Position numbers and translations under genes: made by a program
Assembly: GCA_036505635.1 (NCBI GenBank)
Contig: DASXTC010000053.1
Location: 124,001 to 188,000 of the forward strand
Source: DASXTC01 sp036505635
GTDB taxonomy: Bacteria > Acidobacteriota > Polarisedimenticolia > JACPZX01 > DASXTC01
Direction: 5' to 3'
Length of the DNA stretch: 64,000 nt
Part shown: piece after piece, positions 17,714 to 25,794 of the stretch
How positions within the stretch are numbered: position 1 is the stretch's first letter
Layout of the letters: every line of letters begins with the position of its first letter
The notes under the pieces: model-generated
Told to the model about the DNA's origin: nothing
Database searches by the model: none
Seen by the model: only the letters and a program-made list of their open reading frames with translations

Positions 17714-18714
17714 TCCGGCGCCCCCATCGGGTGCATGAGCACGCGCCCCCCCTTCTCCCGCAGCAGGATCGTGGAGGCCAGCGGGATCATGGGGACCTCG
17801 ACTCCATGGGTCACGATGCAGCGTTCCAGGGTCACCCCTTCTCCCACCGTGACGTCGTCCCACAGAACGCACCCCTCCACCTGCGCGCCGCGCGCCAGCC
17901 TCACCCGCGAACCGATCACCGAGCGCGCCACGCGCGCCAGAGGATCGACCCTGTATCCGGGCCCCACGACCGAATCGCGCCCCGAGCGGGCCAGCATCTC
18001 CAGGTTCAGGTCGAGGTAGCGGGCCGGGCCACCGGCCTCGAACCACCATCCTTCGTGCAGCCACGTCCCCACCGAATCGGGGTCCTGGTCCAGGAGCCAG
18101 GGATAGATGTCCGCGTTGATGTCGCAGGCGGTCGCGGGCGGGATCTCCTCGAGCACCGAGGGATTCAGCACGTGGACGCCGGTGAAGGTGCGCTGCACGG
18201 CATCCTCCCGGCCCCAACGCCTCCCCGCGATCCCGACGACGCGCCCGTTCGGGCCTCCCGAGGCGGCCACCGCGACCGGCCGGTACTCGCTGGCGGGATC
18301 GTGCGACATGACGATCAGCGTGGCGGCGCGTCCCGAGGCGGCGTGTGCCGCCGCGGCCGCCGTGAGGTCGGCGTCCGTGAGGCTGTCGGAGTTGACGAGG
18401 TAGAAGGGCTCCCCCTGGAAGTGCTTCGCGGCTCTTTTCAGGCCCCCCGCCGTCCCCAGGATGGCGCTCTCGTTGGAGAACCTTACCTCGAGCTGATCCG
18501 GCCTGGAGCCCATCACGGCCTCCTCGATCCGCTCGGACATGTGGTGGCTGTTGATGACGGCCAACGAGACGCCGTGTGCGACGAGGTGTTCCAGCGCGTG
18601 GGCTATCAACGGGCGGTTCAGGACCGGCAGCGCCGGCTTGGGGGCCAGCGCCGTCAGCGGGCGCATCCGGATCCCGAGGCCGGCGGCCAGGACCATCGCG
18701 CGGGAAGGCCTCAC
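17710..18714 (-). CDS. murU: MurU-like sugar-1-phosphate nucleotidyltransferase
   Basis: 334 residues from GTG 18714, which sits in a GTGA overlap with the CYTH gene; an ATG at 18696 is the alternative and starts directly at the fold. The nucleotide-binding signature MVLAAGLGIRMRPLT...PKPALPVLNRPLI is intact, with YLVNSDSL for the metal site and FTGVHVL for the sugar pocket. A C-terminal segment of hexapeptide-like repeats (VARSVIGSRVRLARGAQVEGCVLWDDVTVGEG) suggests a left-handed beta-helix, not found in the short Pseudomonas MurU. Next to AmgK the likely reaction is MurNAc-1-P plus UTP to UDP-MurNAc; mannose- or glucose-1-phosphate nucleotidylation is the alternative. Confidence 0.75.
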   Translation of the reverse strand: MRPSRAMVLAAGLGIRMRPLTALAPKPALPVLNRPLIAHALEHLVAHGVSLAVINSHHMSERIEEAVMGSRPDQLEVRFSNESAILGTAGGLKRAAKHFQGEPFYLVNSDSLTDADLTAAAAAHAASGRAATLIVMSHDPASEYRPVAVAASGGPNGRVVGIAGRRWGREDAVQRTFTGVHVLNPSVLEEIPPATACDINADIYPWLLDQDPDSVGTWLHEGWWFEAGGPARYLDLNLEMLARSGRDSVVGPGYRVDPLARVARSVIGSRVRLARGAQVEGCVLWDDVTVGEGVTLERCIVTHGVEVPMIPLASTILLREKGGRVLMHPMGAPE

Positions 18715-19328
18715 CGGGAGGGTCCGCCCGGGTCCGGGCCCGAAAACACCATGTCCGTCTCGGGGAGGGAGCGATCTTTCAGCCACTCGAGGTGGAGCGC
18801 GCGGTAGTCATCCACGATGTAGTCGGATTCGGCGTATCCCATCCGGCCCGCGGCGCGGTCGATCCCCTCCTTGGGTCCCTCCAGCTCCATGAAGACCCCG
18901 ATCGGAGTCTCATCGAGGGTGATCGCCAGAGCGGCGCCAGTCGCCGGATCGGTCCATGCATAGTACCGGCGGTACTTCTGGTAGCGGTAGATCCGCACGT
19001 ACCCGAGCGACCTGAGGATCTCTCTCGTCGCCTCGGGCGACGTCACGCCCGTCTGCGCTTCGGCCCGGACCTTCGCTCTGAGGTCCGACTCGACCCTCTG
19101 CTTGAAGGTGACGGTCCCTCGCCCCTCGACGACCCGCAGCCGCAGGAGGTGGTGGCGACCTGACAGCGCGCGGTCCGGCGTGTCGTAGATGTCGTTGTCC
19201 TCGAAACGGCGCGTGTCGCGGGCCAACGCGGGCAGATGCGCGAGGCGCCGCAGCGCCTCGTCCACCGAGGGGGCCCTCACCTTCACCTCAATTTCCAGGG
19301 TCGTGCCGTCCGCTTCCACGCCGTTCAT
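18711..19328 (-). CDS. CYTH-domain protein (class IV adenylate cyclase/thiamine triphosphatase fold)
   Basis: 205 residues from ATG 19328; the frame stays open upstream to 19403 but that part looks non-coding. The hallmark ExExK is at the start of the domain (LEIEVKV), followed by charged strands of the triphosphate tunnel (DNDIYDTPDRAL, HLLRLRVVEGRGTVTFKQ, YRRYYAW, LDETPIGVFMELEG). Members hydrolyse inorganic triphosphate or thiamine triphosphate, or cyclise ATP (CyaB). It is the first gene of an overlapping three-gene operon with MurU- and AmgK-like genes. This context suggests a nucleotide or pyrophosphate-related role in sugar nucleotide synthesis, but that is inference. Confidence 0.8.
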   Translation of the reverse strand: MNGVEADGTTLEIEVKVRAPSVDEALRRLAHLPALARDTRRFEDNDIYDTPDRALSGRHHLLRLRVVEGRGTVTFKQRVESDLRAKVRAEAQTGVTSPEATREILRSLGYVRIYRYQKYRRYYAWTDPATGAALAITLDETPIGVFMELEGPKEGIDRAAGRMGYAESDYIVDDYRALHLEWLKDRSLPETDMVFSGPDPGGPSR

Positions 19329-19424
19329 GTTAGCCGCCCGCCCCGCGAAGTGTCGAGGTTCGCCGGCACGCTCAGGTTCCGTGGATACGTCACTAGTTGG
19401 CAAGATGCGTCACATAATCACGTC

Positions 19425-19453
19425 TTGACACGGCGTGATATCAGGGGTATGAA
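19425..19453 (+). promoter_or_regulatory. Candidate sigma-70 promoter for MopE-like gene
   Basis: TTGACA at 19425-19430 (perfect), 17-bp spacer, TATGAA at 19448-19453. It would give a leader of about 100 nt before the ATG at 19563. Confidence 0.55.
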
Positions 19454-19562
19454 GGCTGCGAACGTCCTTCTCTTGCAGGGAACTCGTGTCAGAACTCTAT
19501 CTTCGACGCGGCGCCTCTGCGGCGCCCACACGTGCCCTCCTCCGGGCTCGGAGAGCCTCCCC

Positions 19563-21350
19563 ATGAGTGTGCGCTCTGTCCTCCGTTCGTGCCCCATCCT
19601 GGTCGTGGCCGCAATCCTGGCGGCGCCCTTCGCCCTGCACCAGAGCTACACGGACGGTCCGTGCCCTATCGGAACGTACCCCGTCGTCAACACCGGCGAC
19701 TGCGTCTCAGGGCCGGGCGGCAACATCGTCGTCAACAAGGTCGGAAAGCTGATGGACGTCGTCAAGTGCGCCACCTACAAGGGGCGCGAGTACGACGAGG
19801 TGAGTTACCACACCAACACCTCGCCCACGCCAAGCGGTTCGGCGTCGGCGTTTATCACGACCAACGACCGCGACGTGGGAAACGTGTCGGTGATCGTGGA
19901 CAGCAGCAACGCCATCGTTTTCACGGATGCGACGGGCACGCGCATCGACACCGTGGACGCCGTCAAGCAGTACATGCAGACGCACGCGGACGACAAGGAC
20001 TTCGTCTTCTTCTTCCCGAACTTCAACCATGCGGAAGGATCGTTCCACAACCACATCAGGAACGACGTGCAGGGCATCAACGTCCCGATCCAGGACAACA
20101 GCGCGACCTATGGGACACAGTATCTCAAGAGCCTCACCCTCTACCGCAATTTCCAGCTCTATCCTACCGACGTCTACGCGCGGATCCTGCTCCCGACCCC
20201 CAACAACGACTCGACGATGTCCCTGCTCGCCCAGGAATCGGGGCACCGCTGGGCCGCCTGGGTCCGCCGCGACAAGGACCCGGGCCCGCGCATCAGGATC
20301 GCCACCGACCTGCTCGGACGCAACGAGGCGCACTGGTGCTTCTATCTCAACACGCCCTCCCTGACGACAAGCGCCGACCCCAACAGGCCCGGTTTCTCGA
20401 GCATGGAGGGCAACTACTGGCGCGACAACGGCAACGGCACCTACACGACGATCCTGAAGAGCGACGGGTACAGCAAGCTGGACCAGTACCTCCTGGGCTT
20501 CCGATCCTCGGCGCAGGTCGATCCGTTCTTCAAGCTGGACGCACCGAAGGGGGGGAGCACGCCCGACTGCTCGCACCAACCCTACACGCCGACCGTGGAC
20601 TCTCCGTGGACCAACGCATACCCGAAGATCAACGTGGACGTGCAGGACATCATCCGCGTCGAAGGCAGCCGCACGCCCGACGCGCAGACCTCCCAGAAGA
20701 ACTGGCGCGTCGCCTTCGTCATCATCGCCAAGGCCGGCACGTTCCCGACCAGCGCTGAGATCGCCAAGGTGGACGACATCCGGGTCAACTGGGAACCCTA
20801 CTTCCGGGACGAGTCGGGCGGGGGCAAGATGTTCACCACGCTGGGGCCCGTCGACATGGACGGCGACACCTACCTGTCCAATCAAGACTGCGACGAGCAG
20901 GACCCGATGGTCCACCCCGGCGCCACTGAGGTCTGCAACGCGGTGGACGACGATTGCGACGGGATCATCGACGACGGGTTCGATCAGGACGGCGACCTGT
21001 ACACGCAGTGCAACGGGGACTGCAACGACGCCAACATCGCCATCAATCCCGGGGCCCTGGAGATCTGGAACGGGCTGGACGACAACTGCGACGGCGCCAC
21101 GGACAACGTGAACCTGGTGGACGCCGACAACGACGGCTACTACGCCAATCCGCAGAACCAGTCGCAGGCCGACTGCAACGACAACAATCCGGCGATCAAC
21201 CCGGGAGCGCAGGAGTTGGTCAACGGCGTCGATGACAACTGCAATGGCTTCGTGGACTGCGCCGATCCGACCTGGGTGTATCAGACCGACGCGGGCCCCA
21301 GAGCCCACGACGGATTCGACAACGACTGCAACGGGATCATCGACGGCTAA
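19563..21350 (+). CDS. Exported protein with MopE-like metal-binding repeats
   Basis: 595 residues from ATG 19563 with a signal peptide (MSVRSVLRSCPILVVAAILAAPFA). The N-terminal ~400 residues are a folded domain of unknown family; it contains LLAQESGHRWAAW, an ExxH motif that could be part of a metal site, and later SDGYSKLDQYLLGF. The last ~150 residues are a run of putative metal-binding repeats: DCDEQDPMVHPGATEVCNAVDDDCDG, a second with DCNDANIAINPGA, a third with DCNDNNPAINPGA, and a partial DGFDNDCNGIIDG at the end. Such repeats are known from the copper-associated surface protein MopE and many myxobacterial and acidobacterial exoproteins. Its own promoter and terminator frame it as a single-gene unit. 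Confidence 0.7.
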   Translation: MSVRSVLRSCPILVVAAILAAPFALHQSYTDGPCPIGTYPVVNTGDCVSGPGGNIVVNKVGKLMDVVKCATYKGREYDEVSYHTNTSPTPSGSASAFITTNDRDVGNVSVIVDSSNAIVFTDATGTRIDTVDAVKQYMQTHADDKDFVFFFPNFNHAEGSFHNHIRNDVQGINVPIQDNSATYGTQYLKSLTLYRNFQLYPTDVYARILLPTPNNDSTMSLLAQESGHRWAAWVRRDKDPGPRIRIATDLLGRNEAHWCFYLNTPSLTTSADPNRPGFSSMEGNYWRDNGNGTYTTILKSDGYSKLDQYLLGFRSSAQVDPFFKLDAPKGGSTPDCSHQPYTPTVDSPWTNAYPKINVDVQDIIRVEGSRTPDAQTSQKNWRVAFVIIAKAGTFPTSAEIAKVDDIRVNWEPYFRDESGGGKMFTTLGPVDMDGDTYLSNQDCDEQDPMVHPGATEVCNAVDDDCDGIIDDGFDQDGDLYTQCNGDCNDANIAINPGALEIWNGLDDNCDGATDNVNLVDADNDGYYANPQNQSQADCNDNNPAINPGAQELVNGVDDNCNGFVDCADPTWVYQTDAGPRAHDGFDNDCNGIIDG

Positions 21351-21390
21351 CCCGGGTCCGGGGCGGGCCAATAGGTAACAGTCGTCCTGA

Positions 21391-21431
21391 CGCGGCGCTC
21401 CTCCAGCGGGGGAGCGTCGCGTTTCTTTTTT
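21391..21431 (+). terminator. Rho-independent terminator after MopE-like gene
   Basis: Stem 21392-21401 pairs with 21411-21420 (10 bp, one G-U) and is followed by GTTTCTTTTTT. Confidence 0.75.
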
Positions 21432-21459
21432 ACCTGCAAGGGTTTATCGAGGACGCCCG

Positions 21460-21487
21460 TTGACTGAGCGAATCAACGCCGTATAAT
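21460..21487 (+). promoter_or_regulatory. Strong sigma-70 promoter for VCBS-repeat gene
   Basis: TTGACT at 21460-21465, 16-bp spacer, perfect TATAAT at 21482-21487. The predicted start is about 45 nt upstream of the ATG at 21537. Confidence 0.7.
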
Positions 21488-21536
21488 CCATTATCCCCGA
21501 TCACGATCCTCTGGAAGTTACGGCGGTGACGTACCC

Positions 21537-24056
21537 ATGCGATCGCGAATCGTGAAGAGCCTCCTCATCTTCATTGGCCTCGGGTCGATCGGCCCCTCGC
21601 TCCGGGCCGATGTCTGCGCCGCCTTCAGGCCCACGCGCCTCGACACCCGGGACGTCAATCTCGACAGGCCGATCGCGGCCCTTCCAGGCCATTTCAATGG
21701 AGACGGGCTTCTCGACGTGGCGGTCGTGAACAAGTATGCCCCGGGGACCCTTCTGACGGGGTCGGTCTCGGTGCTGGTGGGGCGCTTCGACGGACAGTTC
21801 AACCTCTCCACGACGCAGACGACCACCGGTGGCTCGCACTGGGCCGCCACGGCGGACTTCAACCGGGACGGCAACCCGGACATCGCGGCCGTCAACGATG
21901 CCTCCGTCATGATCTTCCTGGGGGACGGGGGAGGCGGCTTCCTGCCTCACAGCACACTTTCGACGGGGTTCGACTCCGTCTACGTCACGGCGACCGACAT
22001 GAACGCGGACAACAACCCCGACCTGGTCGTCGTGCAGCAGTACGTCGGCCAGCCCAACGGCAGGGTCGTGGTCCTGCGCGGCGACGGCCTGGGCTGGTTC
22101 ACGAGCATGACCCCGGCGCAGGTAGCCCAGTCCCCGCTGTCGGGAGCTACTGGAGACTTCAACGGGGACGGCAAGCTCGACGTGGTCACGGCATCCTCCC
22201 TGACGGGCTACGTCACCTTCCTGCCCGGGCTCGGCAACGGCAACTTCGGGCCCGGCGTCAACAGCCCGACCGGCGTCTCCGGCTCCTCGTTCATCGCCGC
22301 GTCCGACTGGAACTCCGACACGCTTCTCGACCTGGCGATCACCAGCGACGACACCGGGATGTCGCTCGTCATCATGCGTGGGCTTGGCAACGGGTCCTTT
22401 TCGGTCATCGGGACGAAGGTCACCGGGTTCACCCCGAGAAACCCCGTGGTCTGCGATTTCGACCACAACGGCGCGGCAGACATCGCCGTGCCTAATCAGG
22501 GATCCAACGACTTGTCGATCCTCTACGGGGACGGCGGCGGCAATTTCACTGGGCCGGTCAACGTGGGGACCGACGTCGGGCCCTCGTTCGCGGTGCTCAC
22601 AGACCTGAACTTCGATGGTTACTGCGACGTGGTGACGGCCAACGGCGCCAACAGCGTGTCGGTCCTCGTGGGGGGGCCTAAGGGGACCCTCGGAACACCC
22701 AGCATCAACACCGGGCGCGCGCCGCTGGGCTCGGCGGCTGCCGACTTCGACCGCGACGGGGACCTCGACATGGCCGTCGTCAACCGGGACGACGGGACGA
22801 TCTCGATCCTCCGGGGGGACGGAGAAGGAGGGTTGGTCCTGGCTCAGACGGCTCTGGTCGGGGAGGCGCCCGGCTCGGTGGCGGCGGCCGACTTCAACCT
22901 CGACGGGGCCCCGGACCTCGTCGTCGCGGACCAGGGAAGCCCGGGCGACACGACCAACGACAGCCTCTATGTCTTCTACAACGACACGCTCGGGGGGTTC
23001 ACCGTCGGCAATATCCTGACCGTGGGGGACTTCCCCCTCGACGTGAAGACGGGCGACCTGAACGCCGACGGGCGCCCCGACATCGTGGTGGCCAACAGCC
23101 GCAGCGACAAGGTCTCCTTCTACTTCAGCCTCCCGGGCGACGAGTTCAGCAACGTCAAGAACGTGAGGATTGGCGACCCGCAGCGCAGCCTGGCCATGGG
23201 GGACTTCAACGGCGATGGCCTGACGGACGTGGCGGCGGGGCTGATGGGCCAGAACACGGTGACGATGTTGCTGGCCACGCCGCAGTTCAGCTTAGAGGAG
23301 GGGCCCAGCATCATCCTGGGGGGCACCTCGATTCTCGACCAGGTGGCGTCCGGGGACCTGAACGGGGATCAGATCCCGGACCTGGCGGTTCTGAGCCAGT
23401 CCTCCGACCCGTTCGGCGACGGCACGGTGACCGTCCTGCTGGGGACCGGCGTTGGCGGCGATTTCACGAATCCGTTTCCGCCGGTGCCGACCGGGGCCGT
23501 CCCCGAGGCGATCGTGCTGCTCGATCTCGACCGGGCCGGTGGGCTCGACGTCGTGGTCGCCAACCGGCTCCAGAACGACGTGATGACCTTCCACGGTGAC
23601 GGCACCGGAGCCATGATGCCCGGCGAGCGCTACGGGACCGGCAGCGATCCGATCCATCTCGTGACGGGGGATTTCAACGGTGACTTCCGGTCGGATGTGG
23701 CGGCGGTCGCCTTCGCCGGCGACGACGTGGAGGTCCTCCTCAACAACTCGCCCATCGATGACCGGATCACCTCGCTGGAGTTCGTGGACGACATGCTGTT
23801 CAAATGGGACCCCGTTCCGGGGGCGGACTCGTACCGGGTCTACAGCGACTACCTCAGCCTCCTCTCGGCGGGCAACTACGGTAAGTGCCTCGGCGCCTCG
23901 CTTTCGGTCCCTCAGTACGCCGATGCGGCCCCTGTCCCCGCGGGCGAGGGCTACTTCTACCTCGTCTCGGTGGTAAGTGGTGGCCGGGAAGGTCCGCTCG
24001 GATACAGCTCGATCTGCGTGAGCGAGCCGAACTTCAGTCCCTGCTCCGGCCCCTGA
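21537..24056 (+). CDS. Exported VCBS/FG-GAP protein with 14 repeats
   Basis: 839 residues with a signal peptide ending near SLRADVCAA. I count 14 Ca-binding repeat cores of the DFNGDGxxDxxVxN type (for example GHFNGDGLLDVAVVN, ADFNRDGNPDIAAVN, GDLNADGRPDIVVAN, GDFNGDFRSDVAAVA), spaced ~50-55 residues. Fourteen equals two seven-bladed beta-propellers. The last ~95 residues are a fibronectin-III-like module (FKWDPVPGADSYRVYSD ... YFYLVSVVSGG ... FSPCSGP) shared with two other proteins in this window. Probably secreted or surface exposed; ligand binding is the usual role of such propellers. It stands alone behind its own promoter. Confidence 0.8.
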   Translation: MRSRIVKSLLIFIGLGSIGPSLRADVCAAFRPTRLDTRDVNLDRPIAALPGHFNGDGLLDVAVVNKYAPGTLLTGSVSVLVGRFDGQFNLSTTQTTTGGSHWAATADFNRDGNPDIAAVNDASVMIFLGDGGGGFLPHSTLSTGFDSVYVTATDMNADNNPDLVVVQQYVGQPNGRVVVLRGDGLGWFTSMTPAQVAQSPLSGATGDFNGDGKLDVVTASSLTGYVTFLPGLGNGNFGPGVNSPTGVSGSSFIAASDWNSDTLLDLAITSDDTGMSLVIMRGLGNGSFSVIGTKVTGFTPRNPVVCDFDHNGAADIAVPNQGSNDLSILYGDGGGNFTGPVNVGTDVGPSFAVLTDLNFDGYCDVVTANGANSVSVLVGGPKGTLGTPSINTGRAPLGSAAADFDRDGDLDMAVVNRDDGTISILRGDGEGGLVLAQTALVGEAPGSVAAADFNLDGAPDLVVADQGSPGDTTNDSLYVFYNDTLGGFTVGNILTVGDFPLDVKTGDLNADGRPDIVVANSRSDKVSFYFSLPGDEFSNVKNVRIGDPQRSLAMGDFNGDGLTDVAAGLMGQNTVTMLLATPQFSLEEGPSIILGGTSILDQVASGDLNGDQIPDLAVLSQSSDPFGDGTVTVLLGTGVGGDFTNPFPPVPTGAVPEAIVLLDLDRAGGLDVVVANRLQNDVMTFHGDGTGAMMPGERYGTGSDPIHLVTGDFNGDFRSDVAAVAFAGDDVEVLLNNSPIDDRITSLEFVDDMLFKWDPVPGADSYRVYSDYLSLLSAGNYGKCLGASLSVPQYADAAPVPAGEGYFYLVSVVSGGREGPLGYSSICVSEPNFSPCSGP

Positions 24057-24099
24057 GGTTCTGGTATCCTATCCCCTCGCCAGGACCGGAAGAGGCGGG

Positions 24100-25146
24100 A
24101 TGCTCAGAGCGCGCATCTATACCATCGCGGGAGTGGCCCTCCTGCTCTTCGTGGGAATCCTCGGCCTCCTCCTCTTTCTGTCGGACCTCAAGGAGCTTGG
24201 CGCCGTCATCTCCAATCTCCACCCCTCCTACCTGGCCCTGGCCGCACTGACCACCATCCTGAGCTACTTCTTCAACTACCTCGCCTTCCGCGGGCTCGCC
24301 CGGGCGGTGGGCTGCCCGGTCAGCGGCGGTAATCTCTTCCGGATCGCCTTCGCCTCGGCCACGCTGAGCTACCTGTTCTCCGCCGGCGGATTCAGCGGCA
24401 TGACGATGCGGCTCGTGCTGCTGCGCCGCCAGGGGACCAGGACCCACACGACCCTGATCATCTCGCTGGTCTCCACGATGCTCAACAACGTGGTGCTGCT
24501 GCTGTTCGTGGTGATGGGCTTCGGGCGCCTCCTGCTGACCGGGAGCCTCAACCTGATCCAGCAGGTTCTCACCGGGCTCATCGTGGGCCTGTCGGGGCTC
24601 GTGGTGGCGGCCGCGTTCATCGGGCTCTACAACCGCCGGGTCCTCGACGCGGTGCTGAAGGTGGGGATCAGGCTCATGGAACGGTTGGCCGGGGTCTTCC
24701 CGTCCTCCCATCTGTTCACGGAGGTCACCTCGGAGAGGCTGCAGGCGTTCCGCCGGGACTTCCACGAGGCGACGGCTCTCATCACGTCACGCCGGCGCAA
24801 GATCGCGGTCCCCTTCCTCTACCTGGTGGTCGACTGGACCGCCGCGGCGTGGGTCCTCTACTTCTGCTTTCTGGCGACTGGATACGCGATCGGCGCCGGG
24901 ACCCTGGCGGCGGGGTTCGCGGTGGGGGTCTTCGTCTTCCTGATCTCCGTGCTGCCGGCGGGTCTCGGCATCATGGAGGCTTCGATGGCCGGTCTTTACG
25001 TCTCGCTGGGGGTCCCCCTGGAGGTGGCCATCGTCTCGCTTCTGGCCTACCGGGTCCTCTATTACTTCGTCCCCTTCGGGGCGGGGCTGGTGGTGTGCGG
25101 ACCGCTTCTGCGGGAGGTGCGGGCGGAGGCGGCCGCCGGGGATTGA
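24100..25146 (+). CDS. Lysylphosphatidylglycerol synthase TM-like (flippase-like) membrane protein
   Basis: 348 residues with about eight hydrophobic helices. The arrangement and motifs (YLALAALTTILSYFFNYLAFRGLARAVG, SYLFSAGGFSGMTMRLVLLRRQG, LPAGLGIMEASMAGLYVSLGVP) fit the UPF0104/LPG_synthase_TM family, the integral-membrane half of MprF and of AglD-type proteins. These are thought to move lipid-linked substrates across the inner membrane. The cytosolic acyltransferase part of MprF is absent. The methyltransferase-like gene starts 48 bp downstream on the same strand. Confidence 0.8.
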   Translation: MLRARIYTIAGVALLLFVGILGLLLFLSDLKELGAVISNLHPSYLALAALTTILSYFFNYLAFRGLARAVGCPVSGGNLFRIAFASATLSYLFSAGGFSGMTMRLVLLRRQGTRTHTTLIISLVSTMLNNVVLLLFVVMGFGRLLLTGSLNLIQQVLTGLIVGLSGLVVAAAFIGLYNRRVLDAVLKVGIRLMERLAGVFPSSHLFTEVTSERLQAFRRDFHEATALITSRRRKIAVPFLYLVVDWTAAAWVLYFCFLATGYAIGAGTLAAGFAVGVFVFLISVLPAGLGIMEASMAGLYVSLGVPLEVAIVSLLAYRVLYYFVPFGAGLVVCGPLLREVRAEAAAGD

Positions 25147-25194
25147 TTGGCCGGTTCCACTGAGATAGGATGCTGCCCCTTTGGAGACGAAGCG

Positions 25195-25788
25195 ATGGGC
25201 TGGCTCAAGAGGCCGACCTGGCGTCTGGTCCTCTGTTATACCGGCATCCTCATCCTGATCTACTTCTCCGAGCCCACGCCCGTGTCGGTGGGCCTCGGTC
25301 TGATCCCGGTCGCGCTGGGACAGATCCTCAGGGTCTGGGCGGCGGGCCACCTGGTCAAGAACAAGCGCCTCACCACCACCGGGCCCTACGCCTACGTCAA
25401 GAACCCGCTCTACCTGGGCGCCATCACGATCGTGATGGGATTCTGCATCGTGGGGATGCCGCCGTGGAACCTCCAGCCCACCTGGCGCGATCCGCGGTTC
25501 GTCCTCTATCTCATCTTTCTGGCCGCGTTCTTCCTCTATTACATGCCGCGCAAGATGAAGATCGAGGGGGATCGGCTGCGGGCCATCTATGGCGAAGCCT
25601 ACACCCGCTACGAGAAGGAAGTTCCCGACATGATCCCGCGGCTGACTCCGTACCGGTCCGGCGACGACTGGCGCTGGAGCTGGGCCCACACGGTGGACAA
25701 CTCCGAGCACGGCACCATCATGTCGCTCGTCGTCGGGCTGGGGCTGATCCTCCTGAGGACCTGGCTGAGGGCCGGCGGGATCCTCTGA
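25195..25788 (+). CDS. Isoprenylcysteine carboxyl methyltransferase-like membrane protein
   Basis: 197 residues from ATG 25195. It carries the family signature TTTGPYAYVKNPLYLGAI in a membrane context and the C-terminal cytosolic GDRLRAIYGEAYTRYEKEVP, both typical of the ICMT/phospholipid N-methyltransferase (PEMT) superfamily, which bind S-adenosylmethionine at the membrane face. The bacterial substrate is unknown; lipid or isoprenoid methylation is likely. It follows the flippase-like gene and ends 6 bp from the converging VWA gene, with no terminator between. Confidence 0.75.
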   Translation: MGWLKRPTWRLVLCYTGILILIYFSEPTPVSVGLGLIPVALGQILRVWAAGHLVKNKRLTTTGPYAYVKNPLYLGAITIVMGFCIVGMPPWNLQPTWRDPRFVLYLIFLAAFFLYYMPRKMKIEGDRLRAIYGEAYTRYEKEVPDMIPRLTPYRSGDDWRWSWAHTVDNSEHGTIMSLVVGLGLILLRTWLRAGGIL

Positions 25789-25794
25789 GCCGCC

